A DNA stretch of 43,056 nt from Gammaproteobacteria bacterium (GCA_024642505.1 JAHEAZ010000019.1:1-43056), one strand, 5' to 3'. Counted from the first letter of the stretch, positions 33,774 through 42,735 are shown. The notes: a model not told the origin generated them from the sequence alone. A program made the numbers and translations.

Positions 33774-33920
33774 GCGTCCCCTCCGTTGACGGGCGACATC
33801 TTAGCGGTGCCACCCTCGATTACCAATTTGCAGGGGCTGTCACGACGATCGAGCGGAACGACCGGCAGGCAAGGATGACACCGGGAGCAGGTTGGCATCT
33901 GGATCCTCGCACCGGGGATG

Positions 33921-33953
33921 AAAGCCGGCCCGGCGCCACAGCGCCGGGCCGGC
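33921..33953 (-). terminator. Strong hairpin terminator after the secreted protein gene
   Basis: A perfect 13-bp stem GCCGGCCCGGCGC/GCGCCGGGCCGGC (33924-33936 with 33941-33953) has a 4-nt loop. It lies 11 bp after the stop codon on the minus strand. The T-tract is short (TTTCAT). Confidence 0.65.
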
Positions 33954-33964
33954 ATCTACGCGGT

Positions 33965-34492
33965 CTACCGCATCCGTATCGCGGCCGCCTTGGCGCAGCC
34001 GGTGGAGAGCACCGTGCCACTCGGGTCGAAGAAAGTGACGTTGGCCATGCTGGCCCACCGGTCGCGATCAACCATCTGGATGCCCTGCTCCAAGCGCTGG
34101 CTTCCACGCTGGTAGGGTGGCGTGGGCGGCGGCGGGGGCGGGTTCACGGTGAACTGGACGAAGGCCTCGACGACCGCGTGGTAGTAGTTCGGACCGGTTC
34201 GCTCCCAGTAGCCGTGGCCGACGCTGCGCTGGCCCGGCTGGAAGTTCGGGTTGGAGTTCGTCTCGAGCATCGTCCCGCCTTCAGCAAACGTCAGGAACGA
34301 CTTGAAGGAGAACTGGGGAAACTCGTCTCCCGTCGCACAGTTATACGGTGTGATCGTGACGCGCCATGCCCCGACCAGCGTCTCCGGCGCCTTCCAGCTG
34401 TTCCCCTTTCCTTCGTCCGCTACGGCGGTGCCGGCCGCCATGCTCATCGCCGCCGCCAGTGCCACTGCCTTGAGGCCGTTGCCCATGTTCAT
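33965..34492 (-). CDS. Secreted protein of unknown function
   Basis: The 175-aa protein has a Sec signal peptide (about 1-25, ending AGTAVADEG). The mature part starts LVGAWRVTITPYNC and has two cysteines (CATG and STGCAK), aromatic-rich beta strands (FKSFLTFAEGG, GHGYWERTGPNYYHA) and a polyproline loop (NPPPPPPTPPYQ). The pattern resembles a small lipocalin-like beta barrel, but the fold is inferred and I do not recognise a named family. The ATG has GGAGG 8 nt upstream. Its upstream region carries repeat array A (34579-34618). Confidence 0.75.
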   Translation of the reverse strand: MNMGNGLKAVALAAAMSMAAGTAVADEGKGNSWKAPETLVGAWRVTITPYNCATGDEFPQFSFKSFLTFAEGGTMLETNSNPNFQPGQRSVGHGYWERTGPNYYHAVVEAFVQFTVNPPPPPPTPPYQRGSQRLEQGIQMVDRDRWASMANVTFFDPSGTVLSTGCAKAAAIRMR

Positions 34493-34578
34493 CGTCGTTT
34501 CCTCCGCTGGGACGGCGGGATTGCCGACCCTTCGCGGGAAATGGTGCCCATCTGGTCCGATGCGATCCTTGCCGAAAC

Positions 34579-34618
34579 CTCAAAGACCCTGAAAGGAACT
34601 GAAATTACCTGCAGCCAG
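34579..34618 (-). repeat. Repeat array A: four 10-bp direct repeats
   Basis: Read on the plus strand at exact 10-bp period: CTCAAAGACC (34579), CTGAAAGGAA (34589), CTGAAATTAC (34599), CTGCAGCCAG (34609, degenerate). The consensus CTGAAAGGAC matches array B. The array lies 87 bp upstream of the start of the secreted protein gene. Confidence 0.65.
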
Positions 34619-34630
34619 GCCTGCGACTGC

Positions 34631-36142
34631 CTAATCCGGCACCTGAACGCTGAACGGCAATACATAGATCCAGCAACCGAATGGGCACTGAGACGGATTG
34701 GCACCCGCCAAGTCCCCGGTTACGACGGCACCCGGGGCGAAGGCACCGGGGGTGTCACTGGTCAGGCGAACGCTGATGTCCTGCACCAGCATCGAACCCG
34801 ACAGCCACTGGCGAGCCAGCCCAAGCGGCGCAGTGAACGTCCGGTATTCCGGGCCGACCACGAGTGGAATCCGGCCCTCGAGTGCCAGGAGCCGCAAGGG
34901 ATCCCTGGCGCGAAAATCCTGGCAATAATTCCATGTGGAGTCAAAGCAATCGCCCACGAGGAAGAGCTGGACGCCAGCTTCGCGTGCGTGGCGGACTATC
35001 ACCCGCCGCTGCTCCGCACATTGCGCCGGCGTCCCGCAGGTGGAATCCGATCCGTCCGCGAGAATCACTAGCGCGCGCTGCAGGTCAGCCGGCGCTTGGG
35101 TCGCCATGAAGTCCACGCCGGCAATGATGGCGTCATACAACGGCGCCCCGCCTCCTACGAGATCGGACAGGTCCTGCAGCACCTCGAATGCCTCGGGCCG
35201 GCTGGTCACGAATTCCGGAGACTCGACCGGGAAGAATGTCACCGGTAGCTGCGGCAGTCGCGACAGGCTGCCCGAGGGATCGTCGCTGGCAAACGCGGCC
35301 AGTGCGAGTCGGGTGTCGGGCAACAGTGCGTCGGCAAAGACCTTGGAAGCGAACAGGCGGGGCTCGTTCGGGGCCCAGTCTGGCGAGAGACCTGCATCGC
35401 TCTGGTCGATCAGCAGGCCGACCGCCCAGCGCCGCGGTTCACCCTGGATGGCCTCGACCACGCCAAGGTCGTTGAGGCCCGCGAAGGAATAGGAGATGTC
35501 GCTGCCTTCGGCGGCGCGAATGCACCTCGGACCCAGCTGGGCCAGCTCGTCGCCGGTGCGCGCGATGCAATCGGCAACCACGGTACGGTACGAAGTCGAT
35601 GCTCCATCATCGAACCATGACGAGCCGGCGGGGGGGTCGGTTACGGCAACCCGTATCGTGACGTCGAGGTAGCGGCCGTCCACACTGATACCGCCGGGGT
35701 TCACGGTCGCGGACAACACTGCGGCGACTGGCGCGGTCCGCGGCTCGAGCTTTCGCGACAAGTCGAGAACCCTGTCGGCCTCGACGATGATATTACCGCA
35801 CCCGTCGTTGCCACGAACCGGCTGGCTGGCGCACAGTCCGGCCGAACCCGCTGGAACGTCGTCAAACTGCACTACTCCGTCGGAGCCGGAGCGCAGTTCG
35901 ACCGTCGTGGCGCGACCGATCCACGACACCGAGGCGCCGGCAACCGGGTCACCGAACACGTCGGTGACCTTCACCTTGACAGTGCCCGTACCGCCGGGAG
36001 GATCGGATCGCTCTCCTGCGGACGGCGCGGAGCCGCCGCCGCTCCCACATCCGGCCAAGCCAACAGCCATCCCGGTGACGATCGTCATGATGGCGAGTCT
36101 TCGCCACTCGCGATCCAGCTTTTTCGCCCTGTTCGAATACAT
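34631..36142 (-). CDS. VWA-domain lipoprotein
   Basis: The 503-aa protein has a lipoprotein signal ending VGLAGC, a Gly/Ser/Pro-rich linker, a CarboxypepD_reg/Ig-like beta domain (about 45-100: VKVKVTDVFGDPVAGASV) and a von Willebrand factor A domain (about 205-400: WAVGLLIDQSDAGLS, GGGAPLYDAIIAG, RALVILADGSD). The first metal-site motif reads DQSDA rather than DxSxS, so the MIDAS may be incomplete. A C-terminal beta domain (about 430-503) with paired cysteines follows. ATG 36142 is chosen; GTG 36145 is better spaced from GGGGGAG. Repeat array B lies upstream. Confidence 0.75.
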   Translation of the reverse strand: MYSNRAKKLDREWRRLAIMTIVTGMAVGLAGCGSGGGSAPSAGERSDPPGGTGTVKVKVTDVFGDPVAGASVSWIGRATTVELRSGSDGVVQFDDVPAGSAGLCASQPVRGNDGCGNIIVEADRVLDLSRKLEPRTAPVAAVLSATVNPGGISVDGRYLDVTIRVAVTDPPAGSSWFDDGASTSYRTVVADCIARTGDELAQLGPRCIRAAEGSDISYSFAGLNDLGVVEAIQGEPRRWAVGLLIDQSDAGLSPDWAPNEPRLFASKVFADALLPDTRLALAAFASDDPSGSLSRLPQLPVTFFPVESPEFVTSRPEAFEVLQDLSDLVGGGAPLYDAIIAGVDFMATQAPADLQRALVILADGSDSTCGTPAQCAEQRRVIVRHAREAGVQLFLVGDCFDSTWNYCQDFRARDPLRLLALEGRIPLVVGPEYRTFTAPLGLARQWLSGSMLVQDISVRLTSDTPGAFAPGAVVTGDLAGANPSQCPFGCWIYVLPFSVQVPD

Positions 36143-36220
36143 CACGGTCGTGCACTCCCCCTGGTGTGGCCGGGCGGCGCCCATGGCCTCCCGATCCGGG
36201 GTTCACCGTGGCAGGACCGG

Positions 36221-36260
36221 CGTGAAGAGTCTTGAAAGGACCTGAATAGTCCTGAAACGC
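36221..36260 (-). repeat. Repeat array B: four 10-bp direct repeats
   Basis: Read on the plus strand: CGTGAAGAGT (36221), CTTGAAAGGA (36231), CCTGAATAGT (36241), CCTGAAACGC (36251). The period is exactly 10 bp with consensus CCTGAAAGGT, the same core as array A. It lies 78 bp upstream of the VWA lipoprotein start. Confidence 0.7.
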
Positions 36261-36298
36261 CGCGCCGGAGGCGGTCCGGTGGCTGGGGTCGTTGTCAA

Positions 36299-37633
36299 CT
36301 AGGGGCCGATTTCGAAGAATTCGCCGGCCGGAGCCGGCTCAAATCCCTGATTGGACTGCTGGAACAGGATTGCCGAGCCTTCGATGCGCAGCAGATTGCC
36401 GGCCACGCCCGAGGCACCCGGCTCGGGGCCGTCGACATGGGCGTAACGGTTGGCACGCAGGCCGCTGCCGTTTCCGCCCTGCAGGCTGAGCGTGAGGATG
36501 TTGCGTTCGCCCGGCGGCAGCGTCTCGGTGCCGCCGGGGATTGCCTCCGCCAGCGCCCCGAACAGGCGCAGGTCGGCAGCCCCCTGGCCTTCACTGCGAA
36601 TCCTGAGATCGCGCAGGTCGAGTTCCAGACGATTGCCCGAACTCGGTCCCGACAGGTTGCCGATCCGCCGGCCCGCCGCCGCCAGGATGCCCGTGCGGTA
36701 ACCTTCGATGCGATCCCCGCGCGAAGAAAACAGCGCCAGGTTGTCGTCGGCGCCCGGCGGTACGCCTGGGCCGAGGTCCGGGTGTGGGACGCCGCTCCCT
36801 CCGAACAGGTGCCAGCCGACGCGGCCGGGCCCATCCGCCGCCGCGTACAGGGTGTTGTGTGAACGGATCGACGTGCTGGCGTGGGTCACCGGGTCCGGGC
36901 GACTCGCGCCGCCTGCTGCGCTCAGTTGACCCTGCAACAGGCTGCCGCAGATCGTCACCTCCACCCGGCCACTTGCGGCAAAGTTGATCGCGAACATCGA
37001 ATTGCTGTTCGGGGCGCGCACTACCGAGCGCTCCAGGTTCAGGCGCACCTGCGCCTCTGCATCCATGGATCCACCGTCGCTCAGGTTACGCGTCCAGACC
37101 CCGATGGCGCGGCCGGATGGGCCCGCCCGGCCGAAACCGAACGACTGTCCGGTCGACAGCTCGCAATCGCGGATCGACGCTTCGACGACGTCGCCGGGAC
37201 GCCGCGAGGCCACGACCACAAGATTGCGCAGGGGAGCCTCGTCGTTCGGGGCAGCGGCTTCCTCCGGTGCATCGACGACACTCAGTCCCTGCAGCGATGC
37301 CCGGTGTCCCAATTCAATCACGTTGCCTGACCACGCGCCGTGCGCGCTGAGCGTCGTGGCACCGGCCGGGACCATTCCCGCCGCCCGACCCTCGGCATCG
37401 AGTTCCATGCTGCCGCTGCCGGAGAGCGTGACGCCATCGGGCACCTTCAGGGAACGGTCGAGTTCGTAGTGGCCCGCGACCAGATGTATGCGGGTTCCGG
37501 GTCGCGCCGCATCAAGCGCCGCATACAGTCCGGCGGCCGTGCTCACTTCAACGTCGGCTGTACGTGCCGCCTGGACGACCAACATCAGGGCAAGGCTGAC
37601 GGCGGCAAGGCGGATGCTGCGAAAGGGCTTCAT
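36299..37633 (-). CDS. Secreted right-handed beta-helix-like protein
   Basis: The 444-aa protein has a Sec signal peptide (MKPFRSIRLAAVSLALMLVVQAART). The start of the mature protein, TAAGLYAALDAARPGTRIHLVAGHYELDRSL, is the typical first turn of pectin-lyase-like beta-helices. Repeated short hydrophobic strands follow through the rest of the chain (GNVIELGHRASLQGLSVVD, NRLELDLRDLRIRS). No catalytic residues are evident, so either a carbohydrate-active or an adhesive role is possible. ATG 37633 is 5 bp after the receptor stop; an in-frame GTG at 37651 overlaps it. It is co-transcribed with the upstream receptor. Confidence 0.75.
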   Translation of the reverse strand: MKPFRSIRLAAVSLALMLVVQAARTADVEVSTAAGLYAALDAARPGTRIHLVAGHYELDRSLKVPDGVTLSGSGSMELDAEGRAAGMVPAGATTLSAHGAWSGNVIELGHRASLQGLSVVDAPEEAAAPNDEAPLRNLVVVASRRPGDVVEASIRDCELSTGQSFGFGRAGPSGRAIGVWTRNLSDGGSMDAEAQVRLNLERSVVRAPNSNSMFAINFAASGRVEVTICGSLLQGQLSAAGGASRPDPVTHASTSIRSHNTLYAAADGPGRVGWHLFGGSGVPHPDLGPGVPPGADDNLALFSSRGDRIEGYRTGILAAAGRRIGNLSGPSSGNRLELDLRDLRIRSEGQGAADLRLFGALAEAIPGGTETLPPGERNILTLSLQGGNGSGLRANRYAHVDGPEPGASGVAGNLLRIEGSAILFQQSNQGFEPAPAGEFFEIGP

Positions 37634-37638
37634 CGAGT

Positions 37639-40578
37639 TCAGAACCGGCACCTCAGCGACAGCCAGTAGCGTCGACCCAGTACGTCATATTGTGACGGAT
37701 CGGTATTGGCCTGCGGGTAGCTTGGAAACAAGGGTGGCGCCGTGTCAGTGAGATTTTCGACGCCCGCTTCCAGCGTCGCGTCGGGCAGTGCGGTGACGTG
37801 AAGGCCCAGCGCCACCCCGGCACCCAGATAGGACACGGAAGACACCTTCAATTCTCGATAGAGGGCGTCACGCATGCCGTCGAGGTGTGTGAAAGCAGCG
37901 AACACCCGCCAGTCGCGCCATGCGTAGTCCGCCGTCAGCAGGGACTTCCAGCGCGGCAGCGACCCGCCGAAGGCCCGGGCCCCGATCGTCCCTGCCAGCT
38001 GCACCGCGCCGCCATGCGGTTCACGCAGGGTCCATTCGTCGACGTAGCCGACGTATGCGTCCACCCCGGCCCAGCCCAGTCCCAGTTCCTGGCGCCATGC
38101 CACGCGCAGGTCGATGCCACGCGTGTCGATACCGCCAGAGTTGCGGTCTATTTCATGGGAAAAGATCGTTCCGTCGCTCGGGCTGCGCTCGAAGTAGCTG
38201 CAGTAGGCGTTGTCCGCTAAATGGGCCGGGTTGTAGGCCGGGTCGAAGCACCGGTGGATCACGGTGTCGGTCTCCCACCGACCGATCGCGTCGGCCAGTT
38301 CGATCCGGTACCAGTCGAGTGCGAGGGTCAACTCTGCGCCGGCCAGCGCGTTCGCCGAATACTCGATCCCGGCCGTCATGGACGCCGAGTGCTCCGCCGA
38401 CAGGTCGGGGTTGCCGCCGGTCACTCCTTCCACCCGGGCCAGCGGATATTCGTAGCGGTCGATCAGTGCCTCGGGCATGCCCTGGGCCAGGCACAGGTCG
38501 CGCACCGCCGTGCCATCGGGACCCTGTCGCTGGGAACTGGAAACGCTGCAGGGATCGGGCGGTGTGAGATACAACTGGCCCTGCAGCTGAGGGAAAAATA
38601 GTTCGTCGACGCTCGGCGCCCGCAGCGCACGCTGGTACGAGCTGCGCAGCCTCCAGCTGGTCGCCGGGCGAAACAGCAGCTCCGCCTTGTACGAGTCGAA
38701 ACCGCCGGCACGACGGTAGTCGGCCCGCCTGTAGCCCAGGCTGGCGTGGAGACGCTCGCTGCCATCGCCGGCCCGCCACAATGGCAGGTGCAGCTCGACG
38801 AACACGTCGGCGTTAGACTCGCTGCCGTCGCGGCTTGGGGCGACCGGGAAACCGGCGAGGACCGGGCGCGGGCCGATGATGCCGGGGACGGCCGGCAGTT
38901 GTCCGGCAGCCAGCGGATCGGCCCGGAACGAGAACTCGTCCCGCTTGTAGAAGACTCCGGCGGCGGCGAGCAGGTCGCCGGCCCGCAGTGCTGCCAACGG
39001 GCCGCGGATCACCGCCTCCGCGACGACCTGGCTCGCTTCCATGCGATTGCTTGCGTCGGCGGTGATGGCCCTCGCGCAGGCCGGGGCTATTGGGTGCACG
39101 CCAAACAGGTTGAACTCCCCGCAACGCGACAGGCCGCCATCGGGCTCGTTCAGCAGCGACTCGATATCCCCGGTCAGCGCATTGCCGGTGAGGCTCTCGG
39201 CCCGCCGGTTGCGGCCCCACTGGACGTATCCCTGCCAAGTCCACTCACGCGCCAACAGGCCTTCGATGCCGGCGGTGACCTGCACCAGGTCGCGCTGGTG
39301 GGTGGCTATCCGGCTCGGCAGGTCCTGCAAAAGCTTGAGCAACCTGAACGGTGCCTGCGCATTGGTCCTGGAAGCCAGCAGCCGCCCCAGGTCCGCCGGG
39401 AGGTAGGGATTGGTGGGCGGTGCCAGCAGGATACCGGAGTCGGGTGGCCCCAGGACCTGTGCAACGGAGTAGTCGGCGTAGATTCCCTGCAGCAATAGCC
39501 GGGTCGTTTCGTTGAGATCCAGTGTGCCGCGGATAAACGCTGACTTGCGCTCGAGCGGCAGCTGCAACGCGGTTTCCGACGAGAGGTTGGTGGTGACGAT
39601 GCGGTCGTTGTAGCCGGGCGCGTCGGTCGCACCCTGGTAGTTCACGACGGTGCCCGTGTTGACCTGGTCGCCGATCGTGTAGAGCGAGCCGTCGGGGTTC
39701 ACCCCGATCCCTGCCTGATAGGGAACGGTGCCTGGCGCGAAACCGTATCCGGCAAAGACCTCGTCGAACACGGTCCTGTCGGAGAAGACGACATTGACGC
39801 CCTCCGCGTTGATGCCGGTGCCGTAGTCGAGGAAGGCCCTTCCCGGACCGACGCCGACTGACTCGTCCGCGTAGTACCGCAACGGTTGCCGCGACCACCC
39901 GCGGTCATCCTGGTAAAGGAGTCCGCGTCTCGCGTAACCCAGGCTGGCCATCACCGAACCGCGGCCCGAAGCGAAGGCGGTACCGCCCGTCAGGTCGGCC
40001 GAGTACTGCTCGCCGTCGCCCCGATCTGTCCGTGACCAGCTGCCTTGCGCCTCGACGCCCTCGAAAGAGGGCCGAAGCAGCAGGTTCACGACGCCGGCCA
40101 CTGCGTCGGAACCGTACACGGCGGATGCACCGCCGGTGACGACCTCTACCCCGGCCAGGAGTACTGCCGGAATCACGTTGACGTCGACCACCCCCCGGCC
40201 ATCCGCCGGCGTCAGGCGGCGACCGTCGAGCAGCACCAGCGTCTGCGCCGCGCCGATCCCGCGCAGCGACAGGTTGGCCTGCCCGTCATTGCCCGGGAGG
40301 TTCGAGGTCGAGCCCGCCACGGGAACGAACTGCGGCAGGCGGGACAGGGTCTGCTCGATCGAGACGGCCGCGGCCCGGGACACTTCCTGCGTCGATACGA
40401 GGATGACGGCACGTCCGGACAGGGCTTCCGGTACTGCCAGCCGGGTGCCGGTCACGGTCACCGGCTCCAGCGGCGCTGGGTCCGCGCCGGCATGGCCCAG
40501 CATCGGCATGGTCGCGAGCGGCCATGAAGCAAGCAGCGCGAACCGCCCGTGGAAACAGACGCACACTTCCGCGGTCAA
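37639..40578 (-). CDS. TonB-dependent receptor
   Basis: The 979-aa outer-membrane receptor has an N-terminal export signal, a TonB-box-like stretch (EPVTVTGTRLAVPEA, about 38-52) and a plug domain (about 60-175: EQTLSRLPQFVP, ANLSLRGIGAAQTLVLLDGRR, GASAVYGSDAVAGVVN). The 22-stranded barrel ends LSLRCRF with terminal Phe. The plug sequence places it in the group often linked to carbohydrate or oligomer uptake, but the substrate is unknown. The start is TTG 40578 with AGGGGG about 6 nt upstream. It is divergent from the CadC-like regulator (95 bp between the starts) and followed by the beta-helix gene. Confidence 0.9.
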   Translation of the reverse strand: MTAEVCVCFHGRFALLASWPLATMPMLGHAGADPAPLEPVTVTGTRLAVPEALSGRAVILVSTQEVSRAAAVSIEQTLSRLPQFVPVAGSTSNLPGNDGQANLSLRGIGAAQTLVLLDGRRLTPADGRGVVDVNVIPAVLLAGVEVVTGGASAVYGSDAVAGVVNLLLRPSFEGVEAQGSWSRTDRGDGEQYSADLTGGTAFASGRGSVMASLGYARRGLLYQDDRGWSRQPLRYYADESVGVGPGRAFLDYGTGINAEGVNVVFSDRTVFDEVFAGYGFAPGTVPYQAGIGVNPDGSLYTIGDQVNTGTVVNYQGATDAPGYNDRIVTTNLSSETALQLPLERKSAFIRGTLDLNETTRLLLQGIYADYSVAQVLGPPDSGILLAPPTNPYLPADLGRLLASRTNAQAPFRLLKLLQDLPSRIATHQRDLVQVTAGIEGLLAREWTWQGYVQWGRNRRAESLTGNALTGDIESLLNEPDGGLSRCGEFNLFGVHPIAPACARAITADASNRMEASQVVAEAVIRGPLAALRAGDLLAAAGVFYKRDEFSFRADPLAAGQLPAVPGIIGPRPVLAGFPVAPSRDGSESNADVFVELHLPLWRAGDGSERLHASLGYRRADYRRAGGFDSYKAELLFRPATSWRLRSSYQRALRAPSVDELFFPQLQGQLYLTPPDPCSVSSSQRQGPDGTAVRDLCLAQGMPEALIDRYEYPLARVEGVTGGNPDLSAEHSASMTAGIEYSANALAGAELTLALDWYRIELADAIGRWETDTVIHRCFDPAYNPAHLADNAYCSYFERSPSDGTIFSHEIDRNSGGIDTRGIDLRVAWRQELGLGWAGVDAYVGYVDEWTLREPHGGAVQLAGTIGARAFGGSLPRWKSLLTADYAWRDWRVFAAFTHLDGMRDALYRELKVSSVSYLGAGVALGLHVTALPDATLEAGVENLTDTAPPLFPSYPQANTDPSQYDVLGRRYWLSLRCRF

Positions 40579-40607
40579 GCAAACCCCCTGCCCCCGAAAC
40601 GTACTCG

Positions 40608-40636
40608 TTGAACGCCGGGGTGCATCACTCTAGCAT
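40608..40636 (+). promoter_or_regulatory. Sigma-70-like promoter of the CadC-like regulator
   Basis: TTGAAC (40608-40613, 4/6) is separated by 17 bp from TAGCAT (40631-40636, 4/6). On the opposite strand a TGCTAGAGT extended -10-like motif overlaps it, pointing to the receptor, so the divergent promoters may overlap. Confidence 0.4.
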
Positions 40637-40673
40637 CATGCCAGCGGGTCAATCCGCGCCGGGCGCCGGCGTG

Positions 40674-42659
40674 ATGGACCGCACCGCGGGGGGCTTCCAT
40701 CGGATGCAAGGGCCGGCCATTTACCGCTTCGCGGGCTTCGAACTCGACACGCTGCGGCGCCGGTTGACCGGCCCCAACGGCAGCCTTTGCGCGATTTCGA
40801 GTCGTGGCTACGACGCTCTACTCTACCTAGTGAAGAACCGCGCCCGCGTGGTCGGCAAGGACGAGCTCATGAAGGCGGTCTGGCCACGGACGGTGGTCGA
40901 GGAAAACAACCTCACCCAGGCCGTCTCCAGCGCGCGCCGAGCCCTCGGGGACAGCCGTGACAGCCCGCGCTTCATCCTGACGGTCGCCGGGCGTGGCTAC
41001 CAGTTCGTCGGCGAGACATCGGCGAAGGAGGCAACCCGGTCCGTCACGGCCGACGAGCTGGGCGAGGCGCCAGCCCTGTCAGCCCTCGAACCAGCCGCCG
41101 GACAGGCGATCGGCGTAGAAGAACCTGGCCTCGCTGGGCCGACGCCCCAACCGGAGGACTCGCAGGTCGCGGAGTTCGGGACGCCCAGCGTGAACCGGCG
41201 GCGACTGCTGGTGGCACTCGGCGCCGGCACTGCCGCGATCGCGGCGGGCGTGTACGGATGGAAGCGCACACGGGGAACGGACCCGTCGCGCCCGCGTTCG
41301 CTGGCAGTGCTCCCCTTTCGCCCGTTGACCGACGACCATGGCGATGCGGCGATCGAGATCGGGATCGCCGACCTGCTGATCAACCGGCTCAGCACCGTCC
41401 CGGCGCTATCCGTCACCCCGCTAAGCTCGGTGATCGCGAGTAACACGTCCGACCGGGACCCGCTCGCTTACGCCCGGGACCTGGGTGTGGAGGCCGTGCT
41501 GGATGGACACGTGCAAATGCGCGACGGGCGCATCCGGCTGACCGCGCGACTGATCGACGTGCGCAGCGGCAAGCCGCTCTGGGCCGGGGACTTCACGGAA
41601 CGGCTAGACGATTTCTTCGCCGTGCAGGACTCGCTGGCCAGCCAGCTGATGAACGAGTTGGTGCCGAACCTGCCGGTGGAGGTGCGGCAGCGCAGCCTGC
41701 AGCACCACACGGTGGATGTTGAGGCCTGGCAGCTGTACGCCAACGGCCGCTACCACGTGGCACGTCGCAACGAGGCGTCGGTTCGCAAGGCCATCGAGTA
41801 CTTCGCGGCAGCCGAGCGGGTCGACCCGCGCTTCGCGCTGGCATCGGCCGGCCTGTCGGAGGCCTGGGCCATGATGGCGGTGTTCGGTATCGAGCCACCG
41901 GCGGAGGCACTGGCGCAGGCACGCGATGCGGCGCGCCGTGCGTTGGCGGCTGATCCGCGCTTGCCCGAAGGCCTCACCGCAATCGGGCAGGTGGTGACGC
42001 AGTTCGACCGTGACCTGGATGGGGGTCGCGACTACTATCGGCGCGCGATCCAGCTGCGACCGGACCTGGCGCTGGCCCATGCCTACCTGGCGCTCAGCCT
42101 CACCATGGGCGGCGAGGCGGCACGGGCGCGCGCGTCCATCGTGCGGGCGCAGCAGATCGAGCCGGCCTCGCTGGTCTACCGTTCGATCGGCGGACTAGTC
42201 GCGTACTTCGCGCGGGACTACGTCGAGGCTGAGCGCCATCTGGAAAGCGTCGCGCGCACCGCGCCCGATGCGCCGCTGCCACGCCAGTTCCTGGCACGGG
42301 TGCTGCTGGCGCAGGATCGCGGCGCAGAAGCACTCGCGCTGCTCGATGGCCGCAATGATCCCGCGCCCGGCGCGTACTCCAACCTGGGCAGGGCGCTCGC
42401 GCAGGTCGGGAGGCAGGCCGAGGCCCTGGAGGAGGCGGGGAAGCTCGAACGGCTCAGGGAGCGGGGCTTCGGGGTCGGCTTCGACCTCGCGCTGCTGCGG
42501 CTCGAGATTGGCGACGCGGAGGCGACGCTCGACGCCCTCGAGTGGGCCGTCGCGGACCATTCGCAGATGGGCGCGTACGTGAACGTCGAGCCGGCGCTCG
42601 ACCCGGTCCGCGGCGACCCGCGCTTCGCCGCCATCGCCGCGCGCATGTTCGGCGGCTGA
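40674..42659 (+). CDS. CadC-like winged-helix regulator with TolB-like and TPR domains
   Basis: The 661-aa regulator has a Trans_reg_C winged-helix DNA-binding domain (about 15-115: FELDTLRRRLTGPNG, DELMKAVWP, ILTVAGRGYQFVG), a disordered linker and one membrane helix (about 178-197) preceded by NRRR. A TolB-N-like domain (about 205-330, SLAVLPFRPLTDD, VLDGHVQMRDGRIRLTARLID) and TPR-type helical repeats (about 350-640) follow. As in CadC, DNA-binding is cytoplasmic and the sensing part should be periplasmic. ATG 40674 is chosen; ATG 40704 is an alternative, and ATG 40638 would sit too close to the promoter. It is divergent from the receptor, so it probably controls that operon. Confidence 0.85.
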   Translation: MDRTAGGFHRMQGPAIYRFAGFELDTLRRRLTGPNGSLCAISSRGYDALLYLVKNRARVVGKDELMKAVWPRTVVEENNLTQAVSSARRALGDSRDSPRFILTVAGRGYQFVGETSAKEATRSVTADELGEAPALSALEPAAGQAIGVEEPGLAGPTPQPEDSQVAEFGTPSVNRRRLLVALGAGTAAIAAGVYGWKRTRGTDPSRPRSLAVLPFRPLTDDHGDAAIEIGIADLLINRLSTVPALSVTPLSSVIASNTSDRDPLAYARDLGVEAVLDGHVQMRDGRIRLTARLIDVRSGKPLWAGDFTERLDDFFAVQDSLASQLMNELVPNLPVEVRQRSLQHHTVDVEAWQLYANGRYHVARRNEASVRKAIEYFAAAERVDPRFALASAGLSEAWAMMAVFGIEPPAEALAQARDAARRALAADPRLPEGLTAIGQVVTQFDRDLDGGRDYYRRAIQLRPDLALAHAYLALSLTMGGEAARARASIVRAQQIEPASLVYRSIGGLVAYFARDYVEAERHLESVARTAPDAPLPRQFLARVLLAQDRGAEALALLDGRNDPAPGAYSNLGRALAQVGRQAEALEEAGKLERLRERGFGVGFDLALLRLEIGDAEATLDALEWAVADHSQMGAYVNVEPALDPVRGDPRFAAIAARMFGG

Positions 42660-42688
42660 AGCGCCGACCCCAGCCGTCACCGCGGACC

Positions 42689-42726
42689 AAAAAGAAGAGC
42701 CCCCCGGCCTTTCGACCGGGGGGCTC
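42689..42726 (-). terminator. Rho-independent terminator of the rRNA operon
   Basis: The stem GAGCCCCCCGGCC (42697-42709) pairs with GACCGGGGGGCTC (42714-42726), with one G-U pair and a 4-nt loop. On the minus strand it is followed by TTCTTTTT. It lies 9 bp after 5S rRNA. It may also stop readthrough from the regulator gene on the other strand. Confidence 0.9.
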
Positions 42727-42735
42727 GATTTGGAA

